Source: Spyradenecus sp045634445
GTDB lineage: Bacteria; Verrucomicrobiota; Kiritimatiellia; RFP12; DVOR01
DNA: 64,000 nucleotides
Direction of reading: 5' to 3'
Assembly: GCA_045634445.1 (NCBI GenBank)
Contig: JAZRAG010000078.1
Location: 1 to 64,000 of the forward strand
The notes beneath the pieces were generated by a model. It had not been told where the DNA came from, did not search any database, and saw nothing but the letters and a program-made list of their open reading frames with translations. Positions within the stretch are counted from its first letter, which is position 1. The number at the start of each line of letters is the position of its first letter. This document shows positions 49,841 to 59,189 of the stretch, piece by piece. The translations under genes were made by a program, and so were the position numbers.

Positions 49841-50193
49841 GCGCCGCAGGTGGCATCGACCATCTCGCGGCGGTCGCTCAAGCGTTCGGCCTCTCACTTC
49901 CAGCCTCGGCCGATGGCATCGCGGCTCTGACGCCGTGGCTAGTGCTTCCGCAATGGCTTTCGGCCGCTTTGGCTGACCTTGTGGCGCTGCTGCACAATAT
50001 CGTTGCATCGTCGGGTGACCAACCCGTCTACCGTGATGAAGTGCTCGACTCTTGGGGCCTTGCCACGCTGGCCATTGAACGCCGTCGGGCGTTGGAGGCG
50101 GTTCGTAAGGCTGAACAGGTCTCGCCCGATTTGATTTCTCTCTTTAACCGATTTAAAAAGGACTCGAAAAATGAAGAAGCCCACAACGAATGA
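49529..50193 (+). CDS. Tail assembly chaperone GT (-1 frameshift product)
   Basis: After TTA at 49832-49834 the ribosome slips back one base and reads AGC CTG AGC GCC..., giving SLSAAGGIDHLAAVAQAF and then the frame containing LPQWLSAALADLV, to TGA at 50193. The total is about 221 residues. The downstream frame has no good start of its own (a late ATG at 49942 lacks a ribosome site), which supports expression by shifting. Confidence 0.75.
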
Positions 50194-50344
50194 ATTGATC
50201 GCTATCGTACTCGCTATCATCTCGCTCATCGCGTCGGTTGTAGTGGCCCTATCTGACGGATCTATCTCTGCCGATGAAGCGGCAAAGATTAAGGCCGACG
50301 GCGCAAAGGTCGTTGACACGGTAACAGAGGCAGTACAGGACTGA
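50171..50344 (+). CDS. Small membrane protein, holin-like
   Basis: 57 residues: a short polar start, one hydrophobic helix (LIAIVLAIISLIASVVVAL) and a charged tail. It begins inside the end of the chaperone frame. The size and shape would suit a single-pass holin, but its place before the tape measure is not the usual lysis position. Confidence 0.55.
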   Translation: MKKPTTNELIAIVLAIISLIASVVVALSDGSISADEAAKIKADGAKVVDTVTEAVQD

Positions 50345-50349
50345 CCGCA

Positions 50350-50664
50350 ATGCACAGTCCTGCCGCTCGCGCATCAGTGGAACGCGTCGCCTCTGGCGAC
50401 CATTCTCTCGATGCTATCGCACAGCTCTTGATCTGCCTCAGCGAATGCTTTGAATCTCAGTCGCGCAAGATTGACGTGATCCAGGAAACGGTTCAGAAGC
50501 AGGTAAACTTGTACGATACGTGCCCGGCGCGTCAGCAGCCGTCTAAGCCTGAGGCGCAACACTCCATCAAGTCATGGATACCGATTCTTAAAATCGTCCT
50601 TGGGATCGTCTACGCACTTGTGCTTATTCTTGCAGCTGTCCTCGGTGTAAAGGTCGTCTTATGA
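50350..50664 (+). CDS. Tail-anchored small membrane protein
   Basis: 104 residues: a helical cytosolic part and a C-terminal hydrophobic helix (IPILKIVLGIVYALVLILAA). It starts 5 bp after the preceding stop codon and overlaps the next gene by 4 bp. It may belong with its neighbours to a lysis or membrane-interaction cluster. Confidence 0.6.
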   Translation: MHSPAARASVERVASGDHSLDAIAQLLICLSECFESQSRKIDVIQETVQKQVNLYDTCPARQQPSKPEAQHSIKSWIPILKIVLGIVYALVLILAAVLGVKVVL

Positions 50665-50972
50665 AATGGCTTGCCTTCATCTCTTCGTTAGCTTCACTCG
50701 CTCAGGCGTTCGTGGCGTGGTATCAAAATCGTGCCGCTGACCGTGCAGAGCGCGCCATTCTTGAAGGGGATGAGGATGTCGTCAACAAGGATTTCAACAG
50801 ACTGCTCCGCTGCATTTTGTTGCTACTTGCCTTGTGGCTTGTAGCAGCAGGATGCAGTTCTACTCAACCGCCCGCCGAATTGCGCATGCGCCGCATGGAG
50901 TGTGACGGCGTGACGGGTTGGTTCGTTCCAGACGCGCAGATGCTTCGCATCCGTCAGGCGCTTGCGCGTTAG
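50661..50972 (+). CDS. Small protein with lipobox, possible spanin
   Basis: 103 residues with an N-terminal hydrophobic stretch, a charged middle, and LLLLALWLVAAGCSS near 57-71, a good lipoprotein signal motif in an unusual internal position. The part after Cys is Pro/Arg/Met-containing. A spanin (Rz/Rz1-like) or an internally started lipoprotein is possible. Together with 50171 and 50350 it forms three consecutive membrane genes. Confidence 0.58.
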   Translation: MKWLAFISSLASLAQAFVAWYQNRAADRAERAILEGDEDVVNKDFNRLLRCILLLLALWLVAAGCSSTQPPAELRMRRMECDGVTGWFVPDAQMLRIRQALAR

Positions 50973-51021
50973 TTTCGGGGTTCGGGGCGTGCCCCGTCGT
51001 TTGTAGAAAGGATTTATCACC

Positions 51022-52488
51022 ATGGCCGCCGCCACTTCTGTGCGCATGGAACTCCAGGGCAAGGACGCCACCAAAAAGGCGTTCGATTCTGTCGCTCAAC
51101 GCGCGAAAACTTCTCAAGCCAAAATCGGTGCCGCGCTCAAGTTTGGCGCAATCGCCCTTGCTGTGGGTGCAGCTGCGAAAAAAATCGGTTCTTCGCTTGA
51201 TCAACTCAACAAGCTCAACGATATCGCTCAACAAGCTGGCACGTCTGCAACGTGGCTTCAAAAGTTTACCGGCGCCATGGGTCAGGCTGGCATTAACGTC
51301 ACGACCGAAGGCCTTGCCGCTTCTATGCAGAAGCTCAACGCGTCTCTTGTCAATACCGAAAAGCTGAAAGCGTTCGAAAAGCTCGGCGTGGATGTTTCGC
51401 ATCTCCGTGGCTTGAAGCCTGAGGAGGCGTTTACCGTCTTTCTCGAAACGGTCTCCAAAATTCCCGATGAACAAGCTCGTCTACTCGTCCTTCAGAAGGG
51501 CATGGAAGAGCAGGGGTTACGCCTTGCGCCGTTATTGCGCCAGGGCCCTGACGCGTTCCGTGAATCGCTTGCGACTGTCATGGACGCCATGCCTGCCGCA
51601 TCGGAGTCGACCGTCACGCTCGCGACAAACGCAAACAACGCCTTCGCGCTCGTGGGCCAGTCCTTTTCGGCCGTCTGGCAAAACTGTCTCGGCTCTGTCC
51701 TCACGTGGGCAGACGAATCCTTTGGCGGCGTGGATAAGGCTATTATGGCAACCTGGGAGTATGTACGCTATTTTGCTGCAACTTTCGTTCACTGGTTCCA
51801 AACAATGGCCGAATCTGTGCAACAAATCGTCGGAGTCTTCGCTGGTGACTGGATGGATGGTCTGAAACTCATCGGCGTCCGCATTGCTCAATTGGTGAAT
51901 CTAATCGCAGGCCCGCTCGTGAGTGCCGTGGCGCGTGTTGTCGGCCTCTTCGATGAAGATATGGAGCTGGCGATTGAGTCGTTTCGCATTGGAATTGACC
52001 AGACGTTGGCCGATTGGGAGTCTGGTATTCTCGAAAAGCACGGCATGCAGCCGCTCAAGTCGTTCGCTGACCGTATCACGGGGGAGTTCGCCGCAACGCA
52101 GGAGCGTATTGCGAAGAACAACAAGATGTTCGACGCGAAAGCAACGCTCTCCACGGGCAATGCCGTAACCGAATCGCTTCATGCGCTTCCAGAATTGGAA
52201 GAGAAAACGAAGAAGTCTGTCAAGAATGGCGTCAAGGAGGGTCTTGCAGCAGGTATTGAAGCGGGCTCTTACGATGCGCTCAAAGCGACTGCGCGTGCCG
52301 CAATGGATGGCGCGCATTTCGCTTCTGGCGGTTCGTCTTCCGGGTCGTCCTCCTCTTCAATGGGCAAGGTAGCTTCGGCATCTCGCGCCTCTGCTGACCG
52401 TCTGTCGGCCATTGAATCTATGATGCGTCAATTACTCGAAGTGGTTCGCGGTGGCGCTTCTTCGCTCGCAGCCTTAGAAACATTTTAA
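51022..52488 (+). CDS. Tape measure protein
   Basis: 488 residues, short for a tape measure, indicating a short tail. It has an N-terminal KDATKKAFDSVAQRAKTSQ motif usual for tape measures, Ala-rich helices, hydrophobic central segments (LVNLIAGPLVSAVARVVGLF) and a Ser/Gly-rich stretch near 440-455. It sets tail length and is ejected with the DNA. It follows the chaperone and membrane genes and precedes tail-tip genes. Confidence 0.82.
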   Translation: MAAATSVRMELQGKDATKKAFDSVAQRAKTSQAKIGAALKFGAIALAVGAAAKKIGSSLDQLNKLNDIAQQAGTSATWLQKFTGAMGQAGINVTTEGLAASMQKLNASLVNTEKLKAFEKLGVDVSHLRGLKPEEAFTVFLETVSKIPDEQARLLVLQKGMEEQGLRLAPLLRQGPDAFRESLATVMDAMPAASESTVTLATNANNAFALVGQSFSAVWQNCLGSVLTWADESFGGVDKAIMATWEYVRYFAATFVHWFQTMAESVQQIVGVFAGDWMDGLKLIGVRIAQLVNLIAGPLVSAVARVVGLFDEDMELAIESFRIGIDQTLADWESGILEKHGMQPLKSFADRITGEFAATQERIAKNNKMFDAKATLSTGNAVTESLHALPELEEKTKKSVKNGVKEGLAAGIEAGSYDALKATARAAMDGAHFASGGSSSGSSSSSMGKVASASRASADRLSAIESMMRQLLEVVRGGASSLAALETF

Positions 52489-52504
52489 AAAAAGGAGTCA
52501 AAAA

Positions 52505-53179
52505 ATGTCTACGATTTATTGCCGCTTGTCCTACGGCTCTCTCTCGTTCCGTCCCGAAACGCTTGCCGTGCCTTCTGAGGTGACGTTTGAGGTGTCGGGC
52601 TTGCCACCTGGCCGTCAGTGTGATCTCATTATCGCGGAACCCCGCAAGCTCACGCCGCTTGCAGCTGCACAGATTACCGCGGCGGGCCGTTGCACGATTA
52701 ATACGAATACGGACGCATTCCGCGCGCTGTTCTCCGGTGACCATTTCAACGCCAAAACCGTCCTCGTGCAGATTGGTACGCCGTCCGAATTGCTTGCGTC
52801 TGGCCTCGTGGTGGCGCGTTGGAATATGCTCGCGTCTGATGACGTGCCACCTGCGCCCGCGCCAAATACGCGTTGGCTCACTGATGCCGATTATCGTGAC
52901 CTCGCATCGTCTATCGCTGGCGCTCAGTTGCAGGCTTCTGAAGATGCTGCCGCGCTCACCGTGCGGTTGGACGAACAGGCCAAATCCTTGAAGGAAAAGG
53001 CAGATGCCGCCACGCTCGCTTCTGTGACTGAGCGCGTCGCCACGCTCGAAAAGAAGCCCACCATCGATGACGCGATTCTGATGCGTGTGCGCGCATTCGA
53101 CGCAAACACGGCAACGGTTGACGGTCTCTGGCAACAGGTCGCTGACCTTTCCACGATTCTTTCTGCGTTGGTGAGGTAA
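52505..53179 (+). CDS. Tail-tip/baseplate-associated protein
   Basis: 224 residues: a beta-rich N-terminal 120 residues (MSTIYCRLSYGSLSFRPE...), a Pro-rich linker (DVPPAPAPNTRW), and a C-terminal coiled coil (LQASEDAAALTVRLDEQ). This two-part layout suits a tail-tip or fibre-attachment protein. Preceded by AAAAAAAGGAG. No named family. Confidence 0.6.
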   Translation: MSTIYCRLSYGSLSFRPETLAVPSEVTFEVSGLPPGRQCDLIIAEPRKLTPLAAAQITAAGRCTINTNTDAFRALFSGDHFNAKTVLVQIGTPSELLASGLVVARWNMLASDDVPPAPAPNTRWLTDADYRDLASSIAGAQLQASEDAAALTVRLDEQAKSLKEKADAATLASVTERVATLEKKPTIDDAILMRVRAFDANTATVDGLWQQVADLSTILSALVR

Positions 53180-53182
53180 GCC

Positions 53183-54136
53183 ATGGCGGCCGTAGCTTAT
53201 CCGTTGATTGCCGAAATAATCGGCCGAACCGCGTCACTGACGCCGCGTGCAGAGTCGAACGCTGCGCGTCGTCAGTGGAAGGTGGTCTACGACGTCTCTC
53301 CAACATCTCTGCCTGACCCGCAGACGATTGCCGGGCTTCCGCGTTTGGGTGACGCGCACCCTGTCGTTCCCGGCGTATTCCTCAAGACGTGGGAAATCAC
53401 AGAGGAAGAAGCCGGTGCATTCGTTCTAACTGCGTCCTATGCGCCGCCGGATGAAAAGGATGCCGGTAGCGGTGGCGATGAAGAGGATGAGACGGTTGAG
53501 GAAGTTGAGACGGCGCGCGGATGGGCTGGTGGTGAATCGTCCAAGGACCTCACCGCCGATGCCGTGACGGGTGAGGCTGTCCTTCTTCCGACAGGTGAGC
53601 CGTTCGGGAGCGTTCCATCGGTCTCTGTCTCAACGATGACATTCTCTGTCTCGCGTAAATGCGTTGATCTTGACACGGATGCGCTCGCCGCGAATTGCAC
53701 GGTGAACGCACAGGTTGTCACGATTGACGGAATCACTGTCGCAAAGCACTGCGGCCGTCTCACCGTCTCCACGAAGCGTATCTACGACTCGCTCGTTTAC
53801 AAGTGGGAAATCACCTTTTCGGTCAATATCGTCTCGAATCCTGTTAAGCTCACGCCTGATGGCAATATGGAAGATATCGGGCACGATGTGGCACTCTTGC
53901 TGAGTGGCTTCCGCTTTTTCCGCACGATTGGTGAAGGGGGTGGTAACGCTGGTGATAAAGAATTGGTCAAAGCGACAGAAATTGATGAAGAGACTGGCGA
54001 AGAAAAACCAGCCTCTGCGCCGGTGTTGTTGACGCCAACGGGCGAAAAGCATACGCCAGCCGCCGCAGGTCAGGCGTATTACAAACGTTATTCTGCGATT
54101 AAGGAGGCAACATGGTCCGCTGCATGGTTCCGTTAA
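53183..54136 (+). CDS. Tail-tip protein
   Basis: 317 residues, mostly beta, with a Glu/Asp-rich segment (SGGDEEDETVEEVETA) near 95-110. It starts 3 bp after the previous gene and overlaps the next by 25 bp. Its place between tape measure and fibre genes suggests a tail-tip or hub role. No catalytic motif visible. Confidence 0.6.
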   Translation: MAAVAYPLIAEIIGRTASLTPRAESNAARRQWKVVYDVSPTSLPDPQTIAGLPRLGDAHPVVPGVFLKTWEITEEEAGAFVLTASYAPPDEKDAGSGGDEEDETVEEVETARGWAGGESSKDLTADAVTGEAVLLPTGEPFGSVPSVSVSTMTFSVSRKCVDLDTDALAANCTVNAQVVTIDGITVAKHCGRLTVSTKRIYDSLVYKWEITFSVNIVSNPVKLTPDGNMEDIGHDVALLLSGFRFFRTIGEGGGNAGDKELVKATEIDEETGEEKPASAPVLLTPTGEKHTPAAAGQAYYKRYSAIKEATWSAAWFR

Positions 54137-57100
54137 TTCTCATCCTCTGCGCTTTCACGCTTCATGCAGAGTCTACGCGTTTCGGTGCGCTCGGTCGAAA
54201 CGACACCGTCGTCACGAAAGAGTCTGATCCTATCGCTTCGGCCGCCATCGCGTCTGAGGCATCTGCGCGTCAGTCCGCTGTGACGGATCTAACGAATAAA
54301 ATCAACGCCGAATCTGCCGCTCGCACGCAAGCTTTTTCGTCGGTTGAGGCGCAACTTGAGGCGCTAAACGTCAAAAAGCAGGACGCGGTCGTCTCGTTTT
54401 CGTCCGTCGATAACACGGGTGTGAACGTAGGAGATTCGAACGCCACCGGCGCATTGGATCACATGTCCGGCATCTCGTGGATTAAAGGGTCGCTGTCTGC
54501 TTTCGGTCTTGGCGATAGGGCCGTTGAGCCGTCCGCAATCACGCTGTTCAGGCGTTCTGGCACAACGACCAATCAGAATGCGTCTCGCATCCTACGCCTT
54601 TTGCGTTGGAATGGATCCGCCTGGTACGTGGCGTATCAGGCAGTGAGTCCTGTCGTTCACAATGATGTCACGATTAATGGTGGCCGCATTGAGCATCGCA
54701 TGGAGTATATCGCAGGGTCTGCTCGCATTCCAGCAGATGAAACGATTGTCCTTTGCTACGCGCCCGCCAAATCGTCGCCCGTGACGGCTGTGCTTGATTT
54801 TGGCGCGAAGGTGATGGCAGCAACCGGCACGCGCTATCTCGCAACGGGTCAATCGTCCACGCCTGCGTCTCCGTCTACCGCCGCAGGATGGGCTCAGATC
54901 TTGGCGATGGAATTAACGGTGACGGAATACAAGGATGCAATCGCTGTACTTGCTTCACGCGTTGAAGCGATCGCCGCCTCTGCCGAATCCGCACAGAGCG
55001 TGGCCGAATCTGCGTCTGTCTCCGCTTCTGACGCTGTTGCAACTGCCGATTCAGCTAAAGCGTCTGCGTCTACAGCCTCTCTTGCCGCGGACGGGGCACG
55101 TGTAATCGCACAGTCTGCCGTCTCAACTGCTCAATCGGCACGGGCAACGGCCGAAAGCGCACTGGCAAAGGCTTCCTCTGTTGAAAAGACCGCCAATGCC
55201 GCCGCCACCGCTTCTGACGTGGCCGTTCTGTCTGAACGTGTGACTGCACTTGAGGGTCGTCCGTCTGGTGACTCGGGCCTTTCGGAGCGTATCGCAAAGG
55301 TTGAAGCTTCCATCTCTACAGTATCGGAGACCGCCACGGCCGCTTCTGCTGCTGCTGCTTCTGCTTCTACCGTTGCAGAATCGGCCAAAACAACCGCCAC
55401 AGCCGCTTCCGCAACCGCCGAATCGGCCAAAACATCCGCTTCCACCGCTCAGGCGTTGGCCGAAAGTGCCGCTTCTGCCGCCGAAAAAGCGCAATCGGCC
55501 GCCTCTGAAGCGTCCACCACCGCATCTGCCGCATTGTCGAAAGTTTCCACCGTTGAAAAGACGGCCAATGCCGCCGCCACGGCTGCCGCTGTAGCAACCC
55601 TTTCTGACCGCGTGACGTCTCTCGAAAATCGCCCGTCTGGCGGTGTGTCCGACGCAGATCTTGCCGCCGAAACTTCCGCACGAAAGGCGGCTGACGCTGA
55701 CCTGTCCGCACGCATTGAGTCTGTCGCTAACAATGCAGCAGGAAAGGCGACGGTCGCAACGCTTCAGGCGCAACTCTCCTCGCTTCAGTGGGATGTGTCT
55801 GACAATACCACTGCCATTTCTGCCGCTCAAAAGACGGCTTCTGATGCCGCCGCAGGTGTTGCCACGGCTCAGTCTAAGGCGAATACTGCCGCATCTGACG
55901 CCGCTACGGCCTTGACGCGGGCGAATGCAGCAGATGCTACCGCGTCTACGATTGGCGCACAGGTGGCAGAGATTCACGCAATCGCAGCTGAAGCAGAGAC
56001 CGCTGTGAATTCTGTCACCGCGCTCGCCCAACAGGCCGCCACCGATGCTGAGGCCGCTTACCGTGCCACCAATTGGGTGACCAATGACGTCGCCACGATT
56101 AAAGCTGATTACAAGGAGTTGAGGAGTGGCGTCATCGCGCGTGCGCGCACCGAGTGGTTCAGCTTCACAAATCAGAATAGCCATCTCGGATGGCCTGGCA
56201 CAACCAATCGTAAATCCGAAATCTTCATCAACAATTATACTTATGATGGCGCGTATATGACCGTCCAAACGGGCGATGGCTTGAAGCATTCGTCTGAACC
56301 GTGGGGTGAGGGTTATCGGCGCTATATCGAAGTGGATTGGTCGTATGTGGATGACACGTCGTGGATCTACCGCAACGCTTGGACGTTGCAGGCTTCGCCC
56401 GCTGGCGTGACGCAGTCTGTCTCTAATGCCACCGTCTCCACGACGGATGAGTTCGGTCGTGTCATGTCTACCGCGACCGTGACCACTACCACCACGCAGG
56501 ATGCCGCCGTTGAGGTGGTGATAGTTGACCCTCTTGGCGACCCTCCAATCATCACGTCGTGGTCAGGCTCGGAGGGGGCAACCATCTCTCAATTGGATGG
56601 CGCGATGGGTGCATCTGTCTCTGCAAGTGAGATGTCGCTCGTTGAGGTGTCTGCCTATGATTACCGTAGCAAGTCCACGCAGTCGGTCTTCGTTCCGATT
56701 CGTCAGTCGTCTTCTACAAGTGTTGAGCAGACAGTATACGCCGCTGACGTGCCTGGCACCGCACGCGCAACCGCGAATGATGCCATCTTGACTGCACTGG
56801 CGCAACGTGATGCATCGTCCACCGTCGCATCGGGAGTGACCCCTGCGGTCGCGTCAAGTGATTTCATCTTCGCGCAGCCTGGCATTAGGCCCACCTTCGC
56901 CGCGCAGTCTCCGCTCGCAACGTCTTTCGTCAATTTCTCGCAGACGGACATCATTTGGCGTGTATCATGCGTTCCGGTCTCCCCGCATTACGCGGTCACC
57001 GCTTCGCATTGGTTCGATAGGAAAGATTGGTCATCGGTTGGCCCAATGTATGCGCCTTCCACCGGCAATGGCGAATATTTTTCAATCGCGGAGGGCGTTG

Positions 57101-57630
57101 ACCTCTCCGCTTGGGCGCGCGCGAACGGGTACTCTGAATCGGAAATCAATGAGGCGCGTATAGCAGACCTCTATGTCTATCGTGTCACAAGTAGTTATGC
57201 CGCAGGTCCAGAGGCGTTCGAGGATGGAATCATCCCATACGTCATGGATCGGTCAGCGTTGGATTACTATTACGGTGGCTCGCTTGAGGGCGTCGCGTGC
57301 TATGCGTTGACGCAGAATCTATGTCTTTCGTATTCCGCGTTTTCGTCGCCCTATGGCGACCGTTGGTCTCCCTTCGGTCGTGAGTATGATCCGAAGGTGG
57401 TCCGCGCCGATATCCTCGGTGGATTGGCCAATTGTGCCCGTATCTATGGCGGCGACAGCGGCCGCCCCATCTGCATGGTTCACGATAACAAGCCTGTGGT
57501 GGTATCGGTCTTCTCCACGCGTGAGAAGGGCCCTTCGCTGACCTGTGGCGCGCAGATTCTTGACGCTTTTATTCAGCAACACTCCGGCGGCACAGAATCC
57601 CTCAAACGAATCTCTGCCCCCACCGAATAA
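54112..57630 (+). CDS. Exported coiled-coil tail-fibre protein with C-terminal chymotrypsin-like protease
   Basis: The 1172-residue protein starts with a signal peptide-like segment (MVPLILILCAFTLHA) after AAGGAGG at 54101-54107. Residues 280-680 are Ala/Ser-rich coiled coil with an internal duplication (VEKTANAAAT...RPSG occurs twice, encoded near 55165-55265 and 55550-55640). The last 235 residues are a serine protease: His966 in VTASHW, Asp1019 in RIADLYVYRV, Ser1116 in YGGDSGRPIC, the full chymotrypsin triad. It may process the tail, host surface proteins or itself. A signal peptide on a tail protein is unusual. Confidence 0.85.
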   Translation: MVRCMVPLILILCAFTLHAESTRFGALGRNDTVVTKESDPIASAAIASEASARQSAVTDLTNKINAESAARTQAFSSVEAQLEALNVKKQDAVVSFSSVDNTGVNVGDSNATGALDHMSGISWIKGSLSAFGLGDRAVEPSAITLFRRSGTTTNQNASRILRLLRWNGSAWYVAYQAVSPVVHNDVTINGGRIEHRMEYIAGSARIPADETIVLCYAPAKSSPVTAVLDFGAKVMAATGTRYLATGQSSTPASPSTAAGWAQILAMELTVTEYKDAIAVLASRVEAIAASAESAQSVAESASVSASDAVATADSAKASASTASLAADGARVIAQSAVSTAQSARATAESALAKASSVEKTANAAATASDVAVLSERVTALEGRPSGDSGLSERIAKVEASISTVSETATAASAAAASASTVAESAKTTATAASATAESAKTSASTAQALAESAASAAEKAQSAASEASTTASAALSKVSTVEKTANAAATAAAVATLSDRVTSLENRPSGGVSDADLAAETSARKAADADLSARIESVANNAAGKATVATLQAQLSSLQWDVSDNTTAISAAQKTASDAAAGVATAQSKANTAASDAATALTRANAADATASTIGAQVAEIHAIAAEAETAVNSVTALAQQAATDAEAAYRATNWVTNDVATIKADYKELRSGVIARARTEWFSFTNQNSHLGWPGTTNRKSEIFINNYTYDGAYMTVQTGDGLKHSSEPWGEGYRRYIEVDWSYVDDTSWIYRNAWTLQASPAGVTQSVSNATVSTTDEFGRVMSTATVTTTTTQDAAVEVVIVDPLGDPPIITSWSGSEGATISQLDGAMGASVSASEMSLVEVSAYDYRSKSTQSVFVPIRQSSSTSVEQTVYAADVPGTARATANDAILTALAQRDASSTVASGVTPAVASSDFIFAQPGIRPTFAAQSPLATSFVNFSQTDIIWRVSCVPVSPHYAVTASHWFDRKDWSSVGPMYAPSTGNGEYFSIAEGVDLSAWARANGYSESEINEARIADLYVYRVTSSYAAGPEAFEDGIIPYVMDRSALDYYYGGSLEGVACYALTQNLCLSYSAFSSPYGDRWSPFGREYDPKVVRADILGGLANCARIYGGDSGRPICMVHDNKPVVVSVFSTREKGPSLTCGAQILDAFIQQHSGGTESLKRISAPTE

Positions 57631-57645
57631 GGAAGGACATGCTCC

Positions 57646-58803
57646 ATGAAAAAAGTACTCGTTTGCGTTTTACTCCTAAGCGTTGGCGCGCTTCACGCGA
57701 AGGCGCTTTTGCGCGAAACTTCTCCGCTTCAAAATCGCGTCCAAGCTGTTCCTGATAAGGAGCTCGTTTTCGCGCGTGGCGCTGAGGGCACCGTCTCCGC
57801 TTATATCGGGCTCGACGGTGGCACAGCCCAGGTGATTGACCCTTCTGCCATTCGCGTGACGCGTACAACGCCCTTTGATGTTGCAGAAATCTTCGTGGAT
57901 GATATCGATGCAACAGCGATAGTCGAGGTCGCGGGCAAGGGTATCGCTTACAAGGGACCGCTCACCATCACCAATATCCACAAAGAGGCCATCGGTCGCA
58001 TTGAGTCTGAACAGTACCAACTCGGTGGCGCTTCGGTGCCCGCGACGAATGAGATGTCGGTCTCCATTAATGGGTTCACGGCGACCGTCAATATCACCGG
58101 TGCTGGTCCTGGTCTCTTTCTCAAGGTCTATCCCGCTGCGCCCGACACCTCTGTGGATCTGACGCAGAATGACGTCGTGCTGACGGACTCTGTCGGTCAG
58201 GTGCGCTTTTCGCAGCTGCGTCAAAACATGATCGAACGCACCAACGGCAATCTCGGTCAAGACTGGGCGAAATTTCCTGCTACTTCATCCGTAGACCTTG
58301 CGGATAATATCCTTCTTTTTGGCCGCGATTCCGGCTCTGCATTGCAAGGCAGTGCAGGCCAGATTGCAATCTATGCGGGCGCGCAACCTGCTATCGTAGC
58401 CGAAACTAAAGGCGATGGAGGCGGTGCAACGTCTGGTACAATTCTCGTAAACGATTTATCCCTTGGGCCTGATACGGTCACGCTCTCTGTCGTGGCTGCC
58501 GGCATTCCTGTGGAGGCGCTCACGCTTCAGTATTCTCCCACGCTCACAGACGCTACGTGGCTGGCTGTCGCAGGGACGAATATCACCGCCAATGCTGACG
58601 GCTCCCTTACAGTCACCGCGCCGCGCTCAACGTCTAATAAGGCGGGTTTTTGGCGCTTGATTGCGGATGATACCGTTTCCACCGTTGTGACGGTCAACGG
58701 CGACCTGAGCGTCCTCGGTGGTATCATCATGCAGTCGCCCAATGGCACGAAATGGCGCATCACCGTCACCGATGACGGTACGCTTTCCGTCACGGGAGTC
58801 TAA
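57646..58803 (+). CDS. Exported tail-fibre or surface protein
   Basis: 385 residues with a clear signal peptide (MKKVLVCVLLLSVGALHA). The body is beta-rich, and the end resembles fibre or surface-repeat sequence (VNGDLSVLGGIIMQSPNG, then WRITVTDDGT). The ribosome site is weak (GGAAGGAC about 10 bp before the start). It directly follows the protease fibre gene. Two adjacent fibre-region genes with signal peptides suggest products exported before or outside virion assembly. Confidence 0.72.
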   Translation: MKKVLVCVLLLSVGALHAKALLRETSPLQNRVQAVPDKELVFARGAEGTVSAYIGLDGGTAQVIDPSAIRVTRTTPFDVAEIFVDDIDATAIVEVAGKGIAYKGPLTITNIHKEAIGRIESEQYQLGGASVPATNEMSVSINGFTATVNITGAGPGLFLKVYPAAPDTSVDLTQNDVVLTDSVGQVRFSQLRQNMIERTNGNLGQDWAKFPATSSVDLADNILLFGRDSGSALQGSAGQIAIYAGAQPAIVAETKGDGGGATSGTILVNDLSLGPDTVTLSVVAAGIPVEALTLQYSPTLTDATWLAVAGTNITANADGSLTVTAPRSTSNKAGFWRLIADDTVSTVVTVNGDLSVLGGIIMQSPNGTKWRITVTDDGTLSVTGV

Positions 58804-58805
58804 CG

Positions 58806-59189
58806 ATGTCAATGCCTGATAATTACGAGACGCTCTGCCGCCGCTTGGCAAACATTTGCAATGCGCCCGTGTATGTGCTCAAGCGTGAATTTGCGCGCGA
58901 GGCAAACAAGCGCCACGTGCGCCCAATTCTCGTTGCACGTGAGCGTCTCCATTGCCTCGCGCGCTGGTCTTTCCAACGCATCACCAATGCCGTCTGCCGT
59001 GACGGTGGCACGCTTCGCCACCTGCCGCACGAGGCCGTCGTACCCCTTGCGCGCGCCATGAAAAAGGCTGCGCTCCGTGGCGGCGATGTGCAGCAGTATT
59101 ATAGAGAGTACTGCGAAGAGGCTCAGTTGGAATACGGGCTGAGGCTCGATCAAGAGGAAGGAGTTGTCAATGGCGCTTCTAACATCTAA
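58806..59189 (+). CDS. Hypothetical tail-region protein
   Basis: 127 residues, basic and helical (YVLKREFAREANKRHVRPIL), with no recognised domain. It may be a fibre chaperone given its place between fibre-type genes. It overlaps the next gene. Confidence 0.6.
   Translation: MSMPDNYETLCRRLANICNAPVYVLKREFAREANKRHVRPILVARERLHCLARWSFQRITNAVCRDGGTLRHLPHEAVVPLARAMKKAALRGGDVQQYYREYCEEAQLEYGLRLDQEEGVVNGASNI

Noticed and set aside
55123..56289. 388-residue minus-strand ORF rich in Gly/Cys/Arg
   Set aside because: Antisense of the Ala/Ser-rich coiled coil in the fibre gene; low-complexity artefact.
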